The position numbers were made by a program, and so were the translations under genes. Shown here one piece after another: positions 42,417 to 55,387 of a DNA stretch of 64,000 nucleotides (position 1 is the first letter of the stretch; each line of letters starts with the position of its first letter). This stretch comes from Darksidea phi (taxonomy: Eukaryota > Ascomycota > Dothideomycetes > Pleosporales > Lentitheciaceae), in assembly GCA_030770425.1 (NCBI GenBank), contig JASJFT010000157.1:1-64000 (forward strand), in the 5' to 3' direction. The notes beneath the pieces are model-generated. The model had not been told where the DNA came from, made no database searches, and worked only from the letters and a program-made list of their open reading frames with translations.

Positions 42417-45400
42417 GGCAGTGGCGGTGGTGGTGGTGGTGGGGTGGAGGTTAGGGTTGAGGTTCCGAGGGTACGGAGATTTCTAAGTAGTGATGGGCAG
42501 ACTTGCGGCTACGTTTTCATGTCTGCCTAGCAGCATTGTCAGTCAATGTTTGGGATATTGAAGGAACGTCCATGGACCATAAAAGACGCCTCAGAGGTAG
42601 ACAAGTGCGATTTGTTTCGAGCGGCCCACACGGGGCGGCTGTGCTGGGGAGGAGGGCCGGGGTGCGTGTGATGGACAGTTGGCGTGCAACAGCCTCGCCC
42701 TGGAAGCGGCTAGGCGGCTGTTGGGCCAAGCTCGCAGCGAGAGCAGCAATTTCGCGCACTATGCAGCCTTTCGCGCGTAGGACAAGGGCGATGTTGGGGG
42801 CTCGCGCCGGCCAACTGCCTCGCACAGCGGCGTGACGGGCGGGAAGCGAGAGGATGCTGGCGCGGGATAGAAGAAAGGTCAAGGCTTACCGAGGGGAGCT
42901 GGGAGCGATCGGGGCCAGTGTCTTGCACAGAGCATAGACGGCGGAGGAGGAAGAAGCGAGAATGAAACGCGGTAGGGCAGGGAAGAAACAAAGGGTTCGC
43001 AAAGGCGGCGGGCTATCGTGCGCGGGCTTCTTCATGTATCTCTGAGCTCTGAGCATCCGGGGAGTGGAATGTCTTTTGGCCTGGGCTTGATCGCCGCCAA
43101 GGCCTTAGCGTGGCGTCGATAGCGAAATAAGGCCCGCCAAGAAGCCGTGACAAGCTTTATTTAAACGCCGTTGGCTGCTAACTTTGGCCTCAGCATCCCG
43201 CCCCCTGTCCCGGGCGACACGCTGTGTCATCGTCAACGTGCAGGCATATCGACTCTACGCCGTACGGAGGGGGGCGTGACAGAGGCACAGCAGTTGCGCC
43301 CTCAGCCTCGCGAGTATCTGCATCGCGGCGACTGCGTTCGAGCAGCCGTCTATATACGGCACCGGCACCGGCACCACGCCCGGCGTGAAACATGTCGTGC
43401 TCTCGCCGCTTCAGCAGAAGGGTGGCATTCCATGGCGAGCCTTGGCCCCAAGCTCGCAGCACGCCCAAACACCTCTCCGCCTGTCCGGACTGTGCCTCTC
43501 GGCGCGCTGACCAGACTGACAAAGACGGCCCAAGAATGGATGCATACGAAACCCCCCAGGCCAAGAATACGCCCAGCCCCAAGCTCTCCCAGCTGCACTT
43601 CGCACGAGAGTGAGTACGAGGCTATTGCCTGCGTGGACCCGGCCAGCTGCTCGGCACCCAAGCAGCCTGCGCGCCTTGGAGACATGTCCGCCCGGCTCCA
43701 CTCGTGCTAGGGCCTCGGCGATAAGCTTGGTGTCTTTTCACTTTAAGCTTACTTGCTCGGTACCCGCTGCCCACTCTAGCTTTGGCTGCCACGCTGACGG
43801 AATGACGGGTATACAGGTTGAGTCTCTTGCCCTTTTCCACCATGACTGCGAAAATCCTTCACGCCCGAGGGGCAGGCCGGACGTCGGTACGGAGAAGCTG
43901 ACCGCCTTTCGCCAGCTGCAGCCCGCGAGGCATTGGCCTGGTCACCGTATCCGCTCCTTAGCCGGCCCCGCCGTCGATGATTCAATCGCTTGGGGACAAG
44001 CCTTCGTTACACATGCCCAAGGCAGCGTCTCAGCTGTCCACGGCACGACAAAGGCAACAGACGCCCGCGTCGAGAGTTATTGGCCCAGGCCCCACACAAG
44101 CATGCCAAGCTGCAAACGCGCTTTTCGTTTCGACAACTTGGCCAAGCCGAGCATCATCATCAACGGGCTCGAGCATCGGATCGCGGAGCCTGGCCGCGTC
44201 AGCGTGGGAGCTAACAGCCAGCTGCGCTGCAAGTCTCTCTGCTTCTTGCGCCCGACACATGGTTCTGCCCCCCCAGGAGTCGTGGACAGGTGTCCTTAGG
44301 CGCGCAGTGGAGCACGAAGAAGCTGTCACCGTCGTGCCAATGCCGCGCTAGGATACATGAGTGTTAGAAGTGCGCCTTCATAGGCACATGTCATACGATG
44401 TGAGTTCGACTTGGAAAAGGGATCAGCCGGCTTCGCTTCTAAGGTTCCAGATAAGGTTAAAGACGGTTAAGCATAAATCGCTGACCCGCCGTCCCGCCTG
44501 CCCATCCATACAGCGTCACCATAGCAAGCCACGCGCTGGAATGAGCAATTCTGCTCGAGTCCAACCAGCAGCTGCGAGCGCCCCCACCTCGCAGCATCGT
44601 TAGTAATGATAACCGCATCCGCGCGTCGCCATCAAGTAATGTCTACATGTCTCTTGCATCTCTGCACGCGACGAGCCTCGGTGCCAATCCCAATCATGAC
44701 TCGCTGGTGGCCTTCGCGGGACGACGGCACCGAGGAAGAATTAAGGTAGGCCAAGCAATTGGCCTTGTGCGATAGCGCCCGATCTTTCCCAACTTCCAAC
44801 GAAACGCCTCCATGACGCCGGAAGAGGTACGCCAAGCTGCGCTTCGTGATTAACCTGCCAGTCCGGTGCTGTTGCGATAGGGTTAAATGAATTCAACGGG
44901 CGCCGCGACACGAAAACCGGGGTTCGTGAACGCAGACAGGCGCGCGACCCAAATTAAGCCTATCCTCGCTACCACTCCGTAGAAGCCAACGTCATTCGCC
45001 CAAAGTCGAGATGATCCAGGACCTGGCGCTCTCGTTTCGTTTACGATGCACTTGGCCCCTTGGGTCGGGGAGTGCGCCGGCACGCCTTGCAGGAACTCCG
45101 GACGCGAGCCGTTTATATCAGAACCTAATCCGACCTTCCTACAGCCTTGGAGCCAGCTCCTTGTCAACCTTCCGTGCAGTTAGACTTACTCTGGAAATAG
45201 TGCACGCCTTACGCCAATGTGGCAATGGGCGCGTCGCATAAGGGCTTGGTCTGGCAATCTGATCGCAAAGTTTTCTCTTCGTACGCTGCTACGCTCCACG
45301 GCCACTTCATGACCGCACGCTTACATAGTAGTCTCCGGCTTTGCTGCTTCGTCGTCCACCTCTTCGACCCTAGTACTCCCCGGGTCAGGATGCTCGTAAA

Positions 45401-46539
45401 CTAAGCTTAATGCAGTCAATGTGCACAACGCGCACCTTCATCATCACTTTTCCGACAGAAGGTCGTTCACTTTGTTTTTCAGTTGAGCTGGAAGTGTGGA
45501 GCTGATTTGCGCGCCCACCAGGATCTGGCTGCGTTGCATTGAGTGTAATCATTTCAGCCCCCAATATGGCAGGTATCACCAGGTATATTGCGGCACATAC
45601 TGTGCCGTAACCAAGAAGCAGCATAATAACGGGTGGGTCTTGCTCCGGAACGTACGTGGATTTGTGCAGAGTTACCGGGAAGTCTACGCGCCACCTAGCA
45701 CACGATGCTCATTTCTAGGCGCGACATTCATTTTACCATGGATATCGCCGCTCGATATCCCATGAAGCATGGATCATCGCGACGTCGATCTGCTAAGAAT
45801 AAACCCGTCCTGCCTTCGCCCCAACGAATCGCACGAGTCGTACGAGAGATGTGGCCAATCACAGCACACTTGGCCACACCGTTTGCTGCTTGCTTTCATG
45901 GGCGTACGGGGTAGAGCGAAGCAGGCAAACACTGTGCACTGCGTTCATTCCCCTATCCGGGCTTCATCTTATCTCGGTACATTTTCTCGGGTTCCAATCA
46001 TTCGCGTTTGTGGTCGACTTGGACTGACGAAGCGTCAACGCCAAGACGACTTAAGAAACCTAAAGGGATACAACAAACGCGATGGAGCTTAGGGCCAATG
46101 CTTTGCCTTTGAAAGGAAAATGCCTATTGTAAGCTTAAGCCCAAATCTCGCCTCACTATACGGACCCCTGTCATCCTTGCAGGGTTGACTTTTGATCCTG
46201 CTGCGTTTACCCCCACGACCGAGCGGAGCCTCAGCTTCCTTTCCTTCTCATCCTCAGACATGACCAGACGACAAATTACATGTCGGCTCTACCGATCATC
46301 GAAAGAGTCGTTTACAAGAGATAAGCGTCAGCAAAGGGCTTGGTAAGCAAATCTATAATGAGAAACATGTGCGCATACTACGCCGCAATGCCTCCGCAGA
46401 CTGATCAAACGCAACATAATCTTGCGGCACTGAAACATCCCATTTCCGAAGAAACGCTCTCACTTGCAGCAAGCTGTAAGGCCCTCCGCTGCGGAGCAAT
46501 AGAGATGTATTGAATCTAATCACCTATATGCTTACGTAC
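42417..46539. other. 4-kb GC-rich region without supported genes
   Basis: Many overlapping open frames on both strands (for example 43171-43710, 43610-44299), but they shadow each other, have Arg/Pro/Ser bias and lack domains or splice structure. The first few hundred bases are the 5' region of the Pac2-type gene. A GGCACC hexamer-like repeat lies at 43358-43378. I see no TE protein. Confidence 0.45.
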
Positions 46540-47110
46540 AGCATCCACCGTAGCCCAATTTGTGTGACTGCGTGATAATATATCGGCTTAAACAAGTTCT
46601 ATAAGAGCATTATAGTATATCTCTATGAAGTTAAGTTGAGGAAAGGCAATAACTTTATAGTATTCGCGAACATTGCGGAGGTTTTGCGTAGTTATAAGGC
46701 CTTATAGTATAGAAAACCGTAGCTATGAGAGCAACTATAAGTAGGCCTTTTAATAGTATAGTTATTAAGCTGTATACTATATATATATCACAGTAGCGAT
46801 CCTATAAGGAGTCAGTGCAGTATTAGCCTCCAGTAGTAAAGGTCACTTACGAAATAGGTGTTAGATGGGTACGATATAGGTAGAACAGGGCCCCTGTAAG
46901 GAGCTCGAAAAATAACTGGATATAGAGGTGATAGCGTGGGCCCCGGCAGGATTTAAAGGAGGCTGGAATTTACTGAAAACTGGGCTCTAAGTGGCTAAAA
47001 ATAGGGGGATATGCAGTAGGATTCAAAGCGCTGAGCTTAACCAATTAGGAGCTATAGGTAATGGTAATACGTAACTCAAAGGTGAAGTGCAATAAGGCCA
47101 GTATCGGGTT
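46540..47110. repeat. A+T- and TpA-rich decayed repeat block
   Basis: An abrupt change from GC-rich flanks to sequence full of TATAG/CTATA words (for example CTATAAGAGCATTATAGTAT, TATACTATATATATATC). TpA enrichment in an isolated block is what repeat-induced point mutation leaves in old transposons of ascomycetes. No coding remnant is readable. Boundaries are approximate. Confidence 0.45.
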
Positions 47111-50100
47111 ATGAGGCCGACATCTCCGCCCCGTAGGTATTTCTGAACAGCTTGCCCACGCCGTAATTAAGGAAGGCATTATCAACAATCTTGCCTTGGT
47201 ATTGGACTACACAGTCATGCGACAAGCGCGTACTGCTCATATTTTCCACTCAAGCCGAAGCAACTACCCCTACCACGTTCACCTAAAGCGAAGGACGCAC
47301 TGCGAAGCTGACAAGTTGGCAAAACCTCCCATATGTATCCTATTACATTATCCAGCAAGCGTGTAGCCTTCGTTGGGTCTGTCGCCAGCATAAACTTCTT
47401 AGTTCTCACTTGGTCCTCTCCGAACACGAAGCATTTGCTTAGTGACTATTCCTTGTAAACGGATGACGCCTTGTCAACAACCTTGATGCGAGGGGTCGAT
47501 TATAGGCTCTACGAACTTTGCGAAGCAGTTGAAAGGGCCAACGAAGCCAGGGAGGCTCTTACCACTCTAGTAGCGCAGAGCGTTAACAAGGCCAGCCTAC
47601 AAACGAATTTCTATCTGGCGAGCTAGCTAGTCGTCCAGCATGTTATAGAATAGACCCAAAGAGATTAAGATGTATTGGAGTGAGCATGGTAGGTCGAAGC
47701 CTTCTTGCCCTGGCATCCTGCAACTAGCACAACTGCTGAATTACAATTTTCTCCAGCGAAACTTGAAATAGTGGTGGGCTGGAAGGAAGAAGACCTGGGG
47801 AATAGGAAAGAACATGGCAACTCCGGCGTGCCGCTAGACGCGGGCATGTCGAATAGCGAATCGAGTCGTTTCTTCAGAAAACTCACGAGACTCTATTCGT
47901 AAAGGAAGCCATCTTCAAACACTTAATCACGACGGCGTTCCTGTTAGAAACTCCACTGGCTTGTACACCCAAAGCTCAACCTCGAAACGGACCGCAGCCT
48001 TACCGAGACAACTAGAGGTGCGAATCAGGACCAGCAACTAGGCGAACCCTCCAAAAAGCCGTCAAGAACATGTGCGACGACTATACGTGAAAGATCCCAT
48101 TCTCGCGTCGCGATACAGAGGGATGTGTCGCCCTTGCGCAGAGATAGACAAATGGCGCGTTCTTGAGGATCCTCCTCATTACGCGGGGCTCTCCGGCGAT
48201 AGCATGGATAGATTTATCGCTTTTGCGGATGCGGTAGACGGGGGTAATAAAGACTGTGCTATAGCAGATGAAAGCTCGTCGCTGAACTGAACAATTGACA
48301 AGCAAACGCATCAATAGCTAAGTATGAGCTGGTTAATTACAATACTCCACCACCTGTCGTTTAAAGCAACGTGCCAAGCATAGAGAAGCACCTTTGGAAG
48401 CTCGTGTGACGGCTCCATACACGAGCTGAGCCATCTCTAGAGCCAGATACGCACCTACAGGTGTATAGCTCCTCAATAATGCGCTTGTGCAGCACCAACT
48501 CGATATAATCATACTTGCTACCGCATGAAACCACCACAATAGCCTCCAGTTCGCCTGCCTCCAAAAGTTCTGCACTTCCGCACATGTTAGCTATTCATTC
48601 TAGCCTTAAAAGTCCCTACCATGCGGCGACTTGCCTATCCATTGCACTTGCCCTCATCGCCCGAGCAACCAAAGTCTCGTGTTAGGAATTTTCTTGTCCT
48701 CGGAGACTTCAATAGAGGCTGCGCGCACTTGGGTCGGGTCCGGGATAGCTTCTGGGGCGACCACTGGGGCCGGAGTCGCCATGGTGTTGACTGCGGGGCC
48801 AATGGCAACAATAGTAAGGAGTTTGGCTAAGTACGTTTTAGGTGTTGTGAGGTTGGAATCCCTAGATAAAATGAAGTTTTCCAAATAGTCATGCCGCTAG
48901 ATCAGCTTCAATGCCAGGGGAGGTGGGAACTAAATAGGCATAAAGGAGTTATGACCCGATTTATCCTACTCTATGCTTCTACCTCACTTCATAAAAGCTA
49001 TCCTGACTGAATTTATACTTTTATATCCCTCATACGTTCCAACTATCTTCGCCGGACTCCGAAAGCGTGTTTGGACTCTTTACAGTTAGGTAGTGTTGGA
49101 ATGTAGAGTGGAGCGATCAACATTGGACGCCGCACCACAGACTAGAATAACCCACAATTCCTTTTTCTAGAAACGATGATTAGTTAAGGTCTAGGGTACA
49201 TTGTTCGGATATCATCAGGAAGAGAAAACATTGAAAATGTGTGTAGTTGGCGCTGGTATTGAGATTGGAAAGAATGCGCTGGGCGTAATGTTGATTGATG
49301 ACTACCAACTGAATGGGACAATATGCACTAGGTTGAATCATGTCATGTCTCAACATCTTTCTCGCGTCAATTTCGATCAGTGCTTCCACTTCCTGCTTTT
49401 ATCTGAAACATCATTCCATCTGACCTCTCAATTCCAAGCTTATTATTTCATCTCGAACAAACCCCTTCTGAATATAGTGTGATCCCTATACTGCATCACC
49501 CTTCTATCGATAGAAGCAAAACCATGGGAGAAGAAACCGGATTGAAGTACAGCACCGAGGAATCCTCAACGTAGACATTATAGTCGTAGTGAGCTTTACG
49601 CAGACGTTACCGGAATAACAATGTCTTGTTTCGTGGGCAACAACATAAGAATACAGGTCATATCTCCTACTTTATCCGGAATTCAAATATCTTAGGAGCT
49701 TCTCCCCTCTCAGCAATGTCAAGAGCGAACTGTAGCCGGGCTGATTAGCTTGCGTTCTAACTGTGAAGTCTCCATTTATTTACCCGTATAGAGCGCGTTG
49801 TTGAACACCATCTGCTCCCACCGGGCGAGCTATTACTCCTGGAACCCCAATGTCTGCCGAATTCGGACGAGGTGTTGAAGAATCTCTGGCTCACGGCTCT
49901 CCACCCGATCGCGAAGCACTTGACCGCGGGGTACATGTGAGCGCCGGGTTTTACTGCAACTCCCCAGAAAATTCGACCGTTTTAAAACGGGACGGATGCG
50001 CCTCGAAAAGTATACTGCCTCAGGAATAGAAAGGTAGGTTATGCTAGGCGTCGTTCGTGCTTGGCATTGCATGTGATCATGCCCAACACTGCTAGCGACA

Positions 50101-51212
50101 CTACCTTATTGACGAAGAAGTTGGTTCTATCTGGCGATGGGAAGGTGAAGAAGAGCCGGGCTGCGAGTTCCTAGATGTTACGCTGAATAACGTCACCACT
50201 CTGTCTGCGTCTGTGGACACTCCATCTGGTCCATCTCTCACGGTGCGAATCAGTATGCGAACTACACTACGTAATCGTAAATATGCTAAGACATGAAGTG
50301 TTTGCCTATAACGGCTTTTCGGGCTATGTAGATGAATAAAAATTGTGAAGGTAATGCTTGACCATCGAGATAGAAAATTTGAAGCGCAAAGTCATCCAAG
50401 CTACCACTCCGGACGGCTCTTTTCAGCAGGCTTTTTTTTAAAAAATTTAGGAGGAATCTCCTTCCTCTCCGTTATGCCACCTTCACTGCCACCCTCACTG
50501 CCAAGCGACCTTTAGCAAGTCACGATTGCAGCCATACCTTTATGCGCTGGGTTTCTGCAGGGGTAATGCAAATTTCCCGCTTTATCTTGCTTTTTGGTCG
50601 CAGCTGAACGCCAATCCGGTTAGTGCATATCTCAAGCATTCAGCTCGTAGGTTTGGTTGGCCGATCTTCAAGCATGCTTCAGCCCCACTCGCTATACGAA
50701 GCACTTCGCGATTTTTTTTAATTGCAGGATTAAAAGGCGTATCGATCGTGCCATCGTTGACTTCAGGGTTGTGCCAATGCCGCGCCGTGATATTCAGAAG
50801 GGCTGCATCGTTAAACAACGTCGAGATGCGGTTGGGGCAACACAAAAATTTGAAGGGCATCGAAACAGGCTACAATGGTGTTCTCATCGCGATAGCCTTC
50901 AAAACTTTATGCGTTGTCAAAGCAGACAGGATAATGTTCCAATTGGACGACTCTGTGCCCTGGGGGGCTTAGACAACCGCCGAAACACCCCCTGCACGTT
51001 GTGATACTTTTGCCTACCGTATCTCAGCTCTTCGTGCTGTGCTACTTTAACATCCCTCGTGCCCTCAGATTCTCTCTTTTGTCTTGCACCTCACTCTTTT
51101 GTGCACACACTCGTTTCTCTTCACCGTACTTGTTGCTCTTCTGACTATCAAAACTGTCTCTCAAATATTGTGTAATAATTAGTATCTCCGAAAAGAAAAG
51201 AAAAACCTGGAC
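47111..51212. other. 4-kb gene-poor region with possible coding relics
   Basis: Short protein-like pieces occur: rightward near 47490-47625 (RLYELCEAVERANEAREALT), rightward 47705-47902 and leftward 47427-47215. They do not join into a gene and match no family I know. The last 180 bases, C/T-rich, are probably the 5' leader of the gene at 51213. Confidence 0.4.
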
Positions 51213-52524
51213 ATGGGATACCCAGCCTTCCTCATCAGTACGATTGCCATCCTCCCATTGGCCCGGGCCATTGCCTTTGGTGGTCCCGCACCTACGGGGA
51301 CGGCTACCAATGCTGATCGTGCTGTCGCCGCACGGGAACCGGAACCCACCAAAGGGCCTTCGATTGCAGAATTGCGAAGACGAGCATTTGATCTTAGCTA
51401 CGAGACTTGTGGATGGGTTGACGGCGACTCTTGTAGGGATACTGCTTAATCTTTGTCTTAATTGCCGTTAACAACTAGCAGCTTCTGGGGTGACATGCAA
51501 TTTGGGACAGACATGTATGCTGTACACAGCCAGCGGCGTCGGCATGGCCGGTTGCTGCGACGGCTCCGATACTCAAGGGTGTGCATGGGCGAATAGCTGC
51601 GTCGATTACGATGCATACAACGCTGGTAGCTGTGACTCGGACTGCTTGTTCAACACATTCGTCCGCAAGTGCACTGACATCACTGCGCCATACTGCGTTA
51701 CCTGGACCTATCCTTCGGACAACGTCGCGGACTATGGGTGCGTTGCCACTATTGCGGGCGTCGAGACAGTCTTGCAAGAGCTCACTGATGTCTCGACGGC
51801 CTCGCTTAGTTTGCCCACTATCAGTGGAGGCGCAGTAACTGGGTGGGACGGTGAGGCATCTGCGATTTCGGATTCTTCGGACCTTTCTTCGGATTTTTCT
51901 TCAGACCTTTCTTCAGACCTATTCACCACCAGCGAAAGTGGTAGTACTGCAACCACGGGAGTCCCTTCATCCGGCAGTAGCTCTAGCAGCAAGAAGAGTA
52001 AGAAGAAGGTCGGCGTAGCATTGATAGCGGGAGCTGTAGTCGGTGCTCTAGTCCTGCTTTTCGCCATCGGAGCTATCATCATTTTCATTTGCGCCAAAAA
52101 GAAGAAGTCCAAACAGCTTGCCGCAAACCAGCAAGCCATTGCCGCAGCTCAAGCAAGCCGCCCCCAGTCAGCCTATCCACCACAGCAACCGCAGATGCAG
52201 CAGCCTGTCGCACCGATGCCACCGCCTCCGCAAACGCCGCAGCCGTACTACGAAGGCTACTTTTCCCCACAAAGTCAGCAAGACCAGAAATACAACCCGC
52301 AGACTCAGACGCATGAGTATGGTCTTCAATCACCGGTGTCGAATCCGCCCACACCGGCACCCGCTTATGTGCAACCATACTATGCAGCTCCGCCGACGCC
52401 AACGCAACCACAAGTTTATACCGCGAGGGAACCTACTCCGGGAACACACGAGGTGGACGCGATAACCGTGCCTCGTCTGCCGACGGGACATCAGCCGGTA
52501 TATGAAATGGGGCCTGGCAAGTGA
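51213..52524 (+). CDS. Cys-rich single-pass membrane protein with Pro/Gln-rich cytosolic tail
   Basis: Exons 51213-51432 and 51479-52524, intron 46 bp (GTAGGG..CTAG); 421 residues. Signal peptide MGYPAFLISTIAILPLARAI; a disulfide-type domain with many cysteines (ETCGWVDGDS across the junction, VTCNLGQTCMLY, CCDGSDTQGCAW, CDSDCLF, YCVTW); a Ser/Asp/Thr stalk with SSDLSSDFSSDLSSDLF repeats; a helix (VGVALIAGAVVGALVLLFAI) followed by KKKKSK; then a disordered Pro/Gln/Tyr tail. The layout (ectodomain, Ser/Thr stalk, helix, basic stop-transfer, tail) resembles fungal cell-surface sensors, but it is not WSC by sequence. The function is unknown. Confidence 0.8.
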
Positions 52525-53655
52525 TGTAATCTTAACATGTCCAAGCCGCGAGACGTCATTTCGTTTCAAAACCTTTCTTATGTATTTCTCTTTTACTGTT
52601 AGCGACGCCTTCTCTCAGGGGTAGTTGGTAGGGCTGTCTGTAATGTGCAAGCGTATGTACTCCGCATGAACAATGGCTTACAGGACGGGAAACATCAACA
52701 GGGCTTTTGTCGGATCTCCCGTCTGGTAGGATGACCCTCTCCTAGCATTGTTACCTGAACCTCAATATTAGCAATCCATACGAAGATGCACGATCCTAGG
52801 TCTTGCCTTGGGCTCGGGAGGCGGGTATATACGAAGCTGAGGCCTCTAGGGGGAACCACCATTAGAATGGATTGGTCGTCGATATGGCCCCCAGGAGGCA
52901 GTGTGGGTATGGGCCTTATTTGGTGGTTAGTTAGACACGTTATAAGTTATTTACTCTGATGAATCAAATGTTGCAATGCTAGTTTGATTATGCGTTTTTG
53001 CAGAGTTTGGCAATCGGCACAAGCAACGCCTATTTCATGCTGCCTTTGAACAGCCCTTCTACAACACAAAAAACAACTTGGCGTTTGTACCCATGTTCAT
53101 CTTTCGAAGAGATTGCCCGCGGCTTGCCAAAGTAGCAGCGATAAGCGCATACGAACACTGCGATACCGAGCCTATTCGTCCGGAGATTAACAGTTATCTT
53201 CTACATCTTTCGATATTCCGAAATAGTTCTTGCTCTTGGACCTACAGTTCTTTCGGAAATGACGGGTTCCGAATCTCGAATGCGTGTTGTGGCTTGATAT
53301 GCACCCTGTTCTGCGCGCTACCGGATCGGCGCTCACGTCAACCCAGGATCTGATGTCGCCATCCTCATCTGAATGCACGCGAACTCCACCCACGCCAATG
53401 ATGGGCACCCTTTTATTTCCGCGGTAACTGTACCTGGTTTTGGGCGTTTCTTGGTCGGGTACAGTGATGAAACGAGCACAATGCAACGGAGAATGCTTCG
53501 TTTACGGATGTTCAGCGTGATGCCTGCATGCCGGTAGGGTTTAATGGGAAGCATAGAGGTAATGACATGTTCTCTCTTGATTTAAACATAAGCGTGGAGC
53601 TTCACTCTTCCTTCCATTGGAGTACATCTATAACCGCGGTTCGCAGCCCTTCACG
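52525..53655. other. Intergenic, nothing recognised
   Basis: 3' region of the Cys-rich membrane protein gene and promoter of the second permease. No RNA gene, repeat or coding remnant I can support. Confidence 0.45.
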
Positions 53656-55387
53656 ATGGCTACCATCACCACATTGGACAAGGACATCGAGACCGTTCAA
53701 CCCTCCGCACCTGTATCTTCGGAAACCTCCTCACAACTAGACGATACCTATGAAGCGTACAAGAGGAATCAAGGCCTTGAAGTCGACGCTACAGAAGCGA
53801 AGCGGGTCCTCAGAAAGATCGATTTTCATGTTGTGCCAATCCTTTTCTTCACGTATTTATTGCAATATCTGGACAAAAATGGTATCAACTACGCAAGCGC
53901 TTTTGGTCTCGAGGAGGGAACAAATCTGTCGGGGCAGGATTATTCGTGGTTGGGTGAGTCAATGAACCTCAATGGTAAAATGCAAGCTCATTATTGAAGG
54001 GTCGATCTTCTACTTCGGATATCTTCTAGGACAGTATCCTTCCGGCTATTTGCTTCAACGCCTTCCGATAGCAAAGTTTCTCGGCTGCACAACGCTCGGT
54101 GAGTGTCTTCTGGAGCCAGGCAGTAACATGCATTGATATTGCTCAGGATGGGGTGTTATCCTCCTAACCACGCCCGCCTGTAGCAACTTTGGCGGCATGG
54201 CTACAAACCGCTTTCTACTCGGCCTGCTTGAATCCACCGTCAACCCTGGTTTTGTCTTGATTATGAGTATGTGGTATACAGGCGCGGAGCAACCTCTCCG
54301 CCTGGAATCGTATTACTGCACCAACGGCATTGCTACAATGTTTGGCGGTCTGATCGGTTACGCTGTCGGCCACATTACCACAGGCCTGGCACGGTGGATG
54401 TATGTTTTCCTGATCCTCGGCTCGGCGAGTATAGTGATGGGAATCGTCACGCTTCTCTTCCTCCCAGATTTGCCGACCACGGCCCGGTTCTTGAATGAGC
54501 GCCAGCGCATCATCGCTGTCGAACGGGTCGCAGCAAATCGGCAAGGCGTTAAAAACCGGCATTTCAAAAAGTACCAGGCATGGCAAACACTCTACGATCC
54601 CAAGACCTGGATCCTGTTTGTTATGGCCGTTGGCGCCCAGATACCCAATGCCGCGCTCACAAGCGTGATTCTTCCCCGTCACACTCTTATAATGCCGTAG
54701 ACTAATATCTTCCAGTTTAGCTCTTTGATAATCAAATCCTTCGGTGTCGATACCCTCGGAACTCAATATTTGCAAATTCCGGGCGGCGCTGTTCAATTCC
54801 TCTCCCTCATAACCGGTGGGTTCATTTGCACACGCTGGCCCAACTCGCGCTGCATCACAATGACTGTCGCCAATCTGCTCTGCATCCTTGGCGCCTCCAT
54901 GCTTGTCACCCTTCCTGCTTCTAACAAATGGGGCCGTCTGGTTGCTCTCTGGCTGTGTTATTTCCAGGGCCTCGGTTTCAGCATGAGCCTGACGATTGTG
55001 AGCAGTAACGTAGCGGGATATACAAAGAAACAGTTGACGGGCGCGGCATTGTTCACTGGGTATTGCGTGGGAAATATAATCGGGCCGCAGACCTTTAAGA
55101 CGAGTGAGAAACCGGGGTATCATAGTGCTTATATTGCGTACGTATTCCCTCTCGTGTAGGAAGTGTAGGACAGGCTAATGAGATGCAACAGGATGTTGAT
55201 CGGATACTGCGTCAAGCTGATCGCGGTGCTAATGCTTTTTGCTTACATGTGGAGCGTCAACAAAAAACGAGATCGTGAGTCGGCAAGTGGTATCCATCTG
55301 ACGGACGAGGAGGAGAAGGCTGCGGTGGAAGCTGGAATGCACGATGTCACGGAGATCGACAACAAGGGGTTCAGATACATACTGTAG
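53656..55387 (+). CDS. MFS permease, Dal5/allantoate-type, second paralogue (5 exons)
   Basis: Exons 53656-53953, 54000-54098, 54147-54664, 54716-55137 and 55192-55387 total 1,533 nt, or 510 residues. Introns are 46-54 bp; the first ends in AAG and the third begins GTGATT. Blocks: VLRKIDFHVVPILFFTYLLQ, LDKNGINYASAFGL, DYSWLGSIFYFGYLLGQYPS, LGLLESTVNPGFVLIMSMWY, IPNAALTSFSSLIIKSFGVD, SSNVAGYTKKQLTGAALF, CVGNIIGPQTF. Same Dal5/Tna1 group as the gene at 38379, but opposite strand and with no intron at a shared position. The substrate is unknown. An in-frame ATG 13 codons upstream is less likely, since acidic N-termini starting near MATITTLDKD are usual. Confidence 0.88.

Noticed and set aside
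43171..44299. Overlapping 179- and 229-codon frames in the GC-rich island
   Set aside because: They overlap frames on both strands with the same low-information composition, as expected from GC-rich non-coding DNA.
46540..47110. A+T-rich block as a centromere
   Set aside because: Far too short, and flanked within a few kb by normal genes; decayed repeat is the simpler reading.
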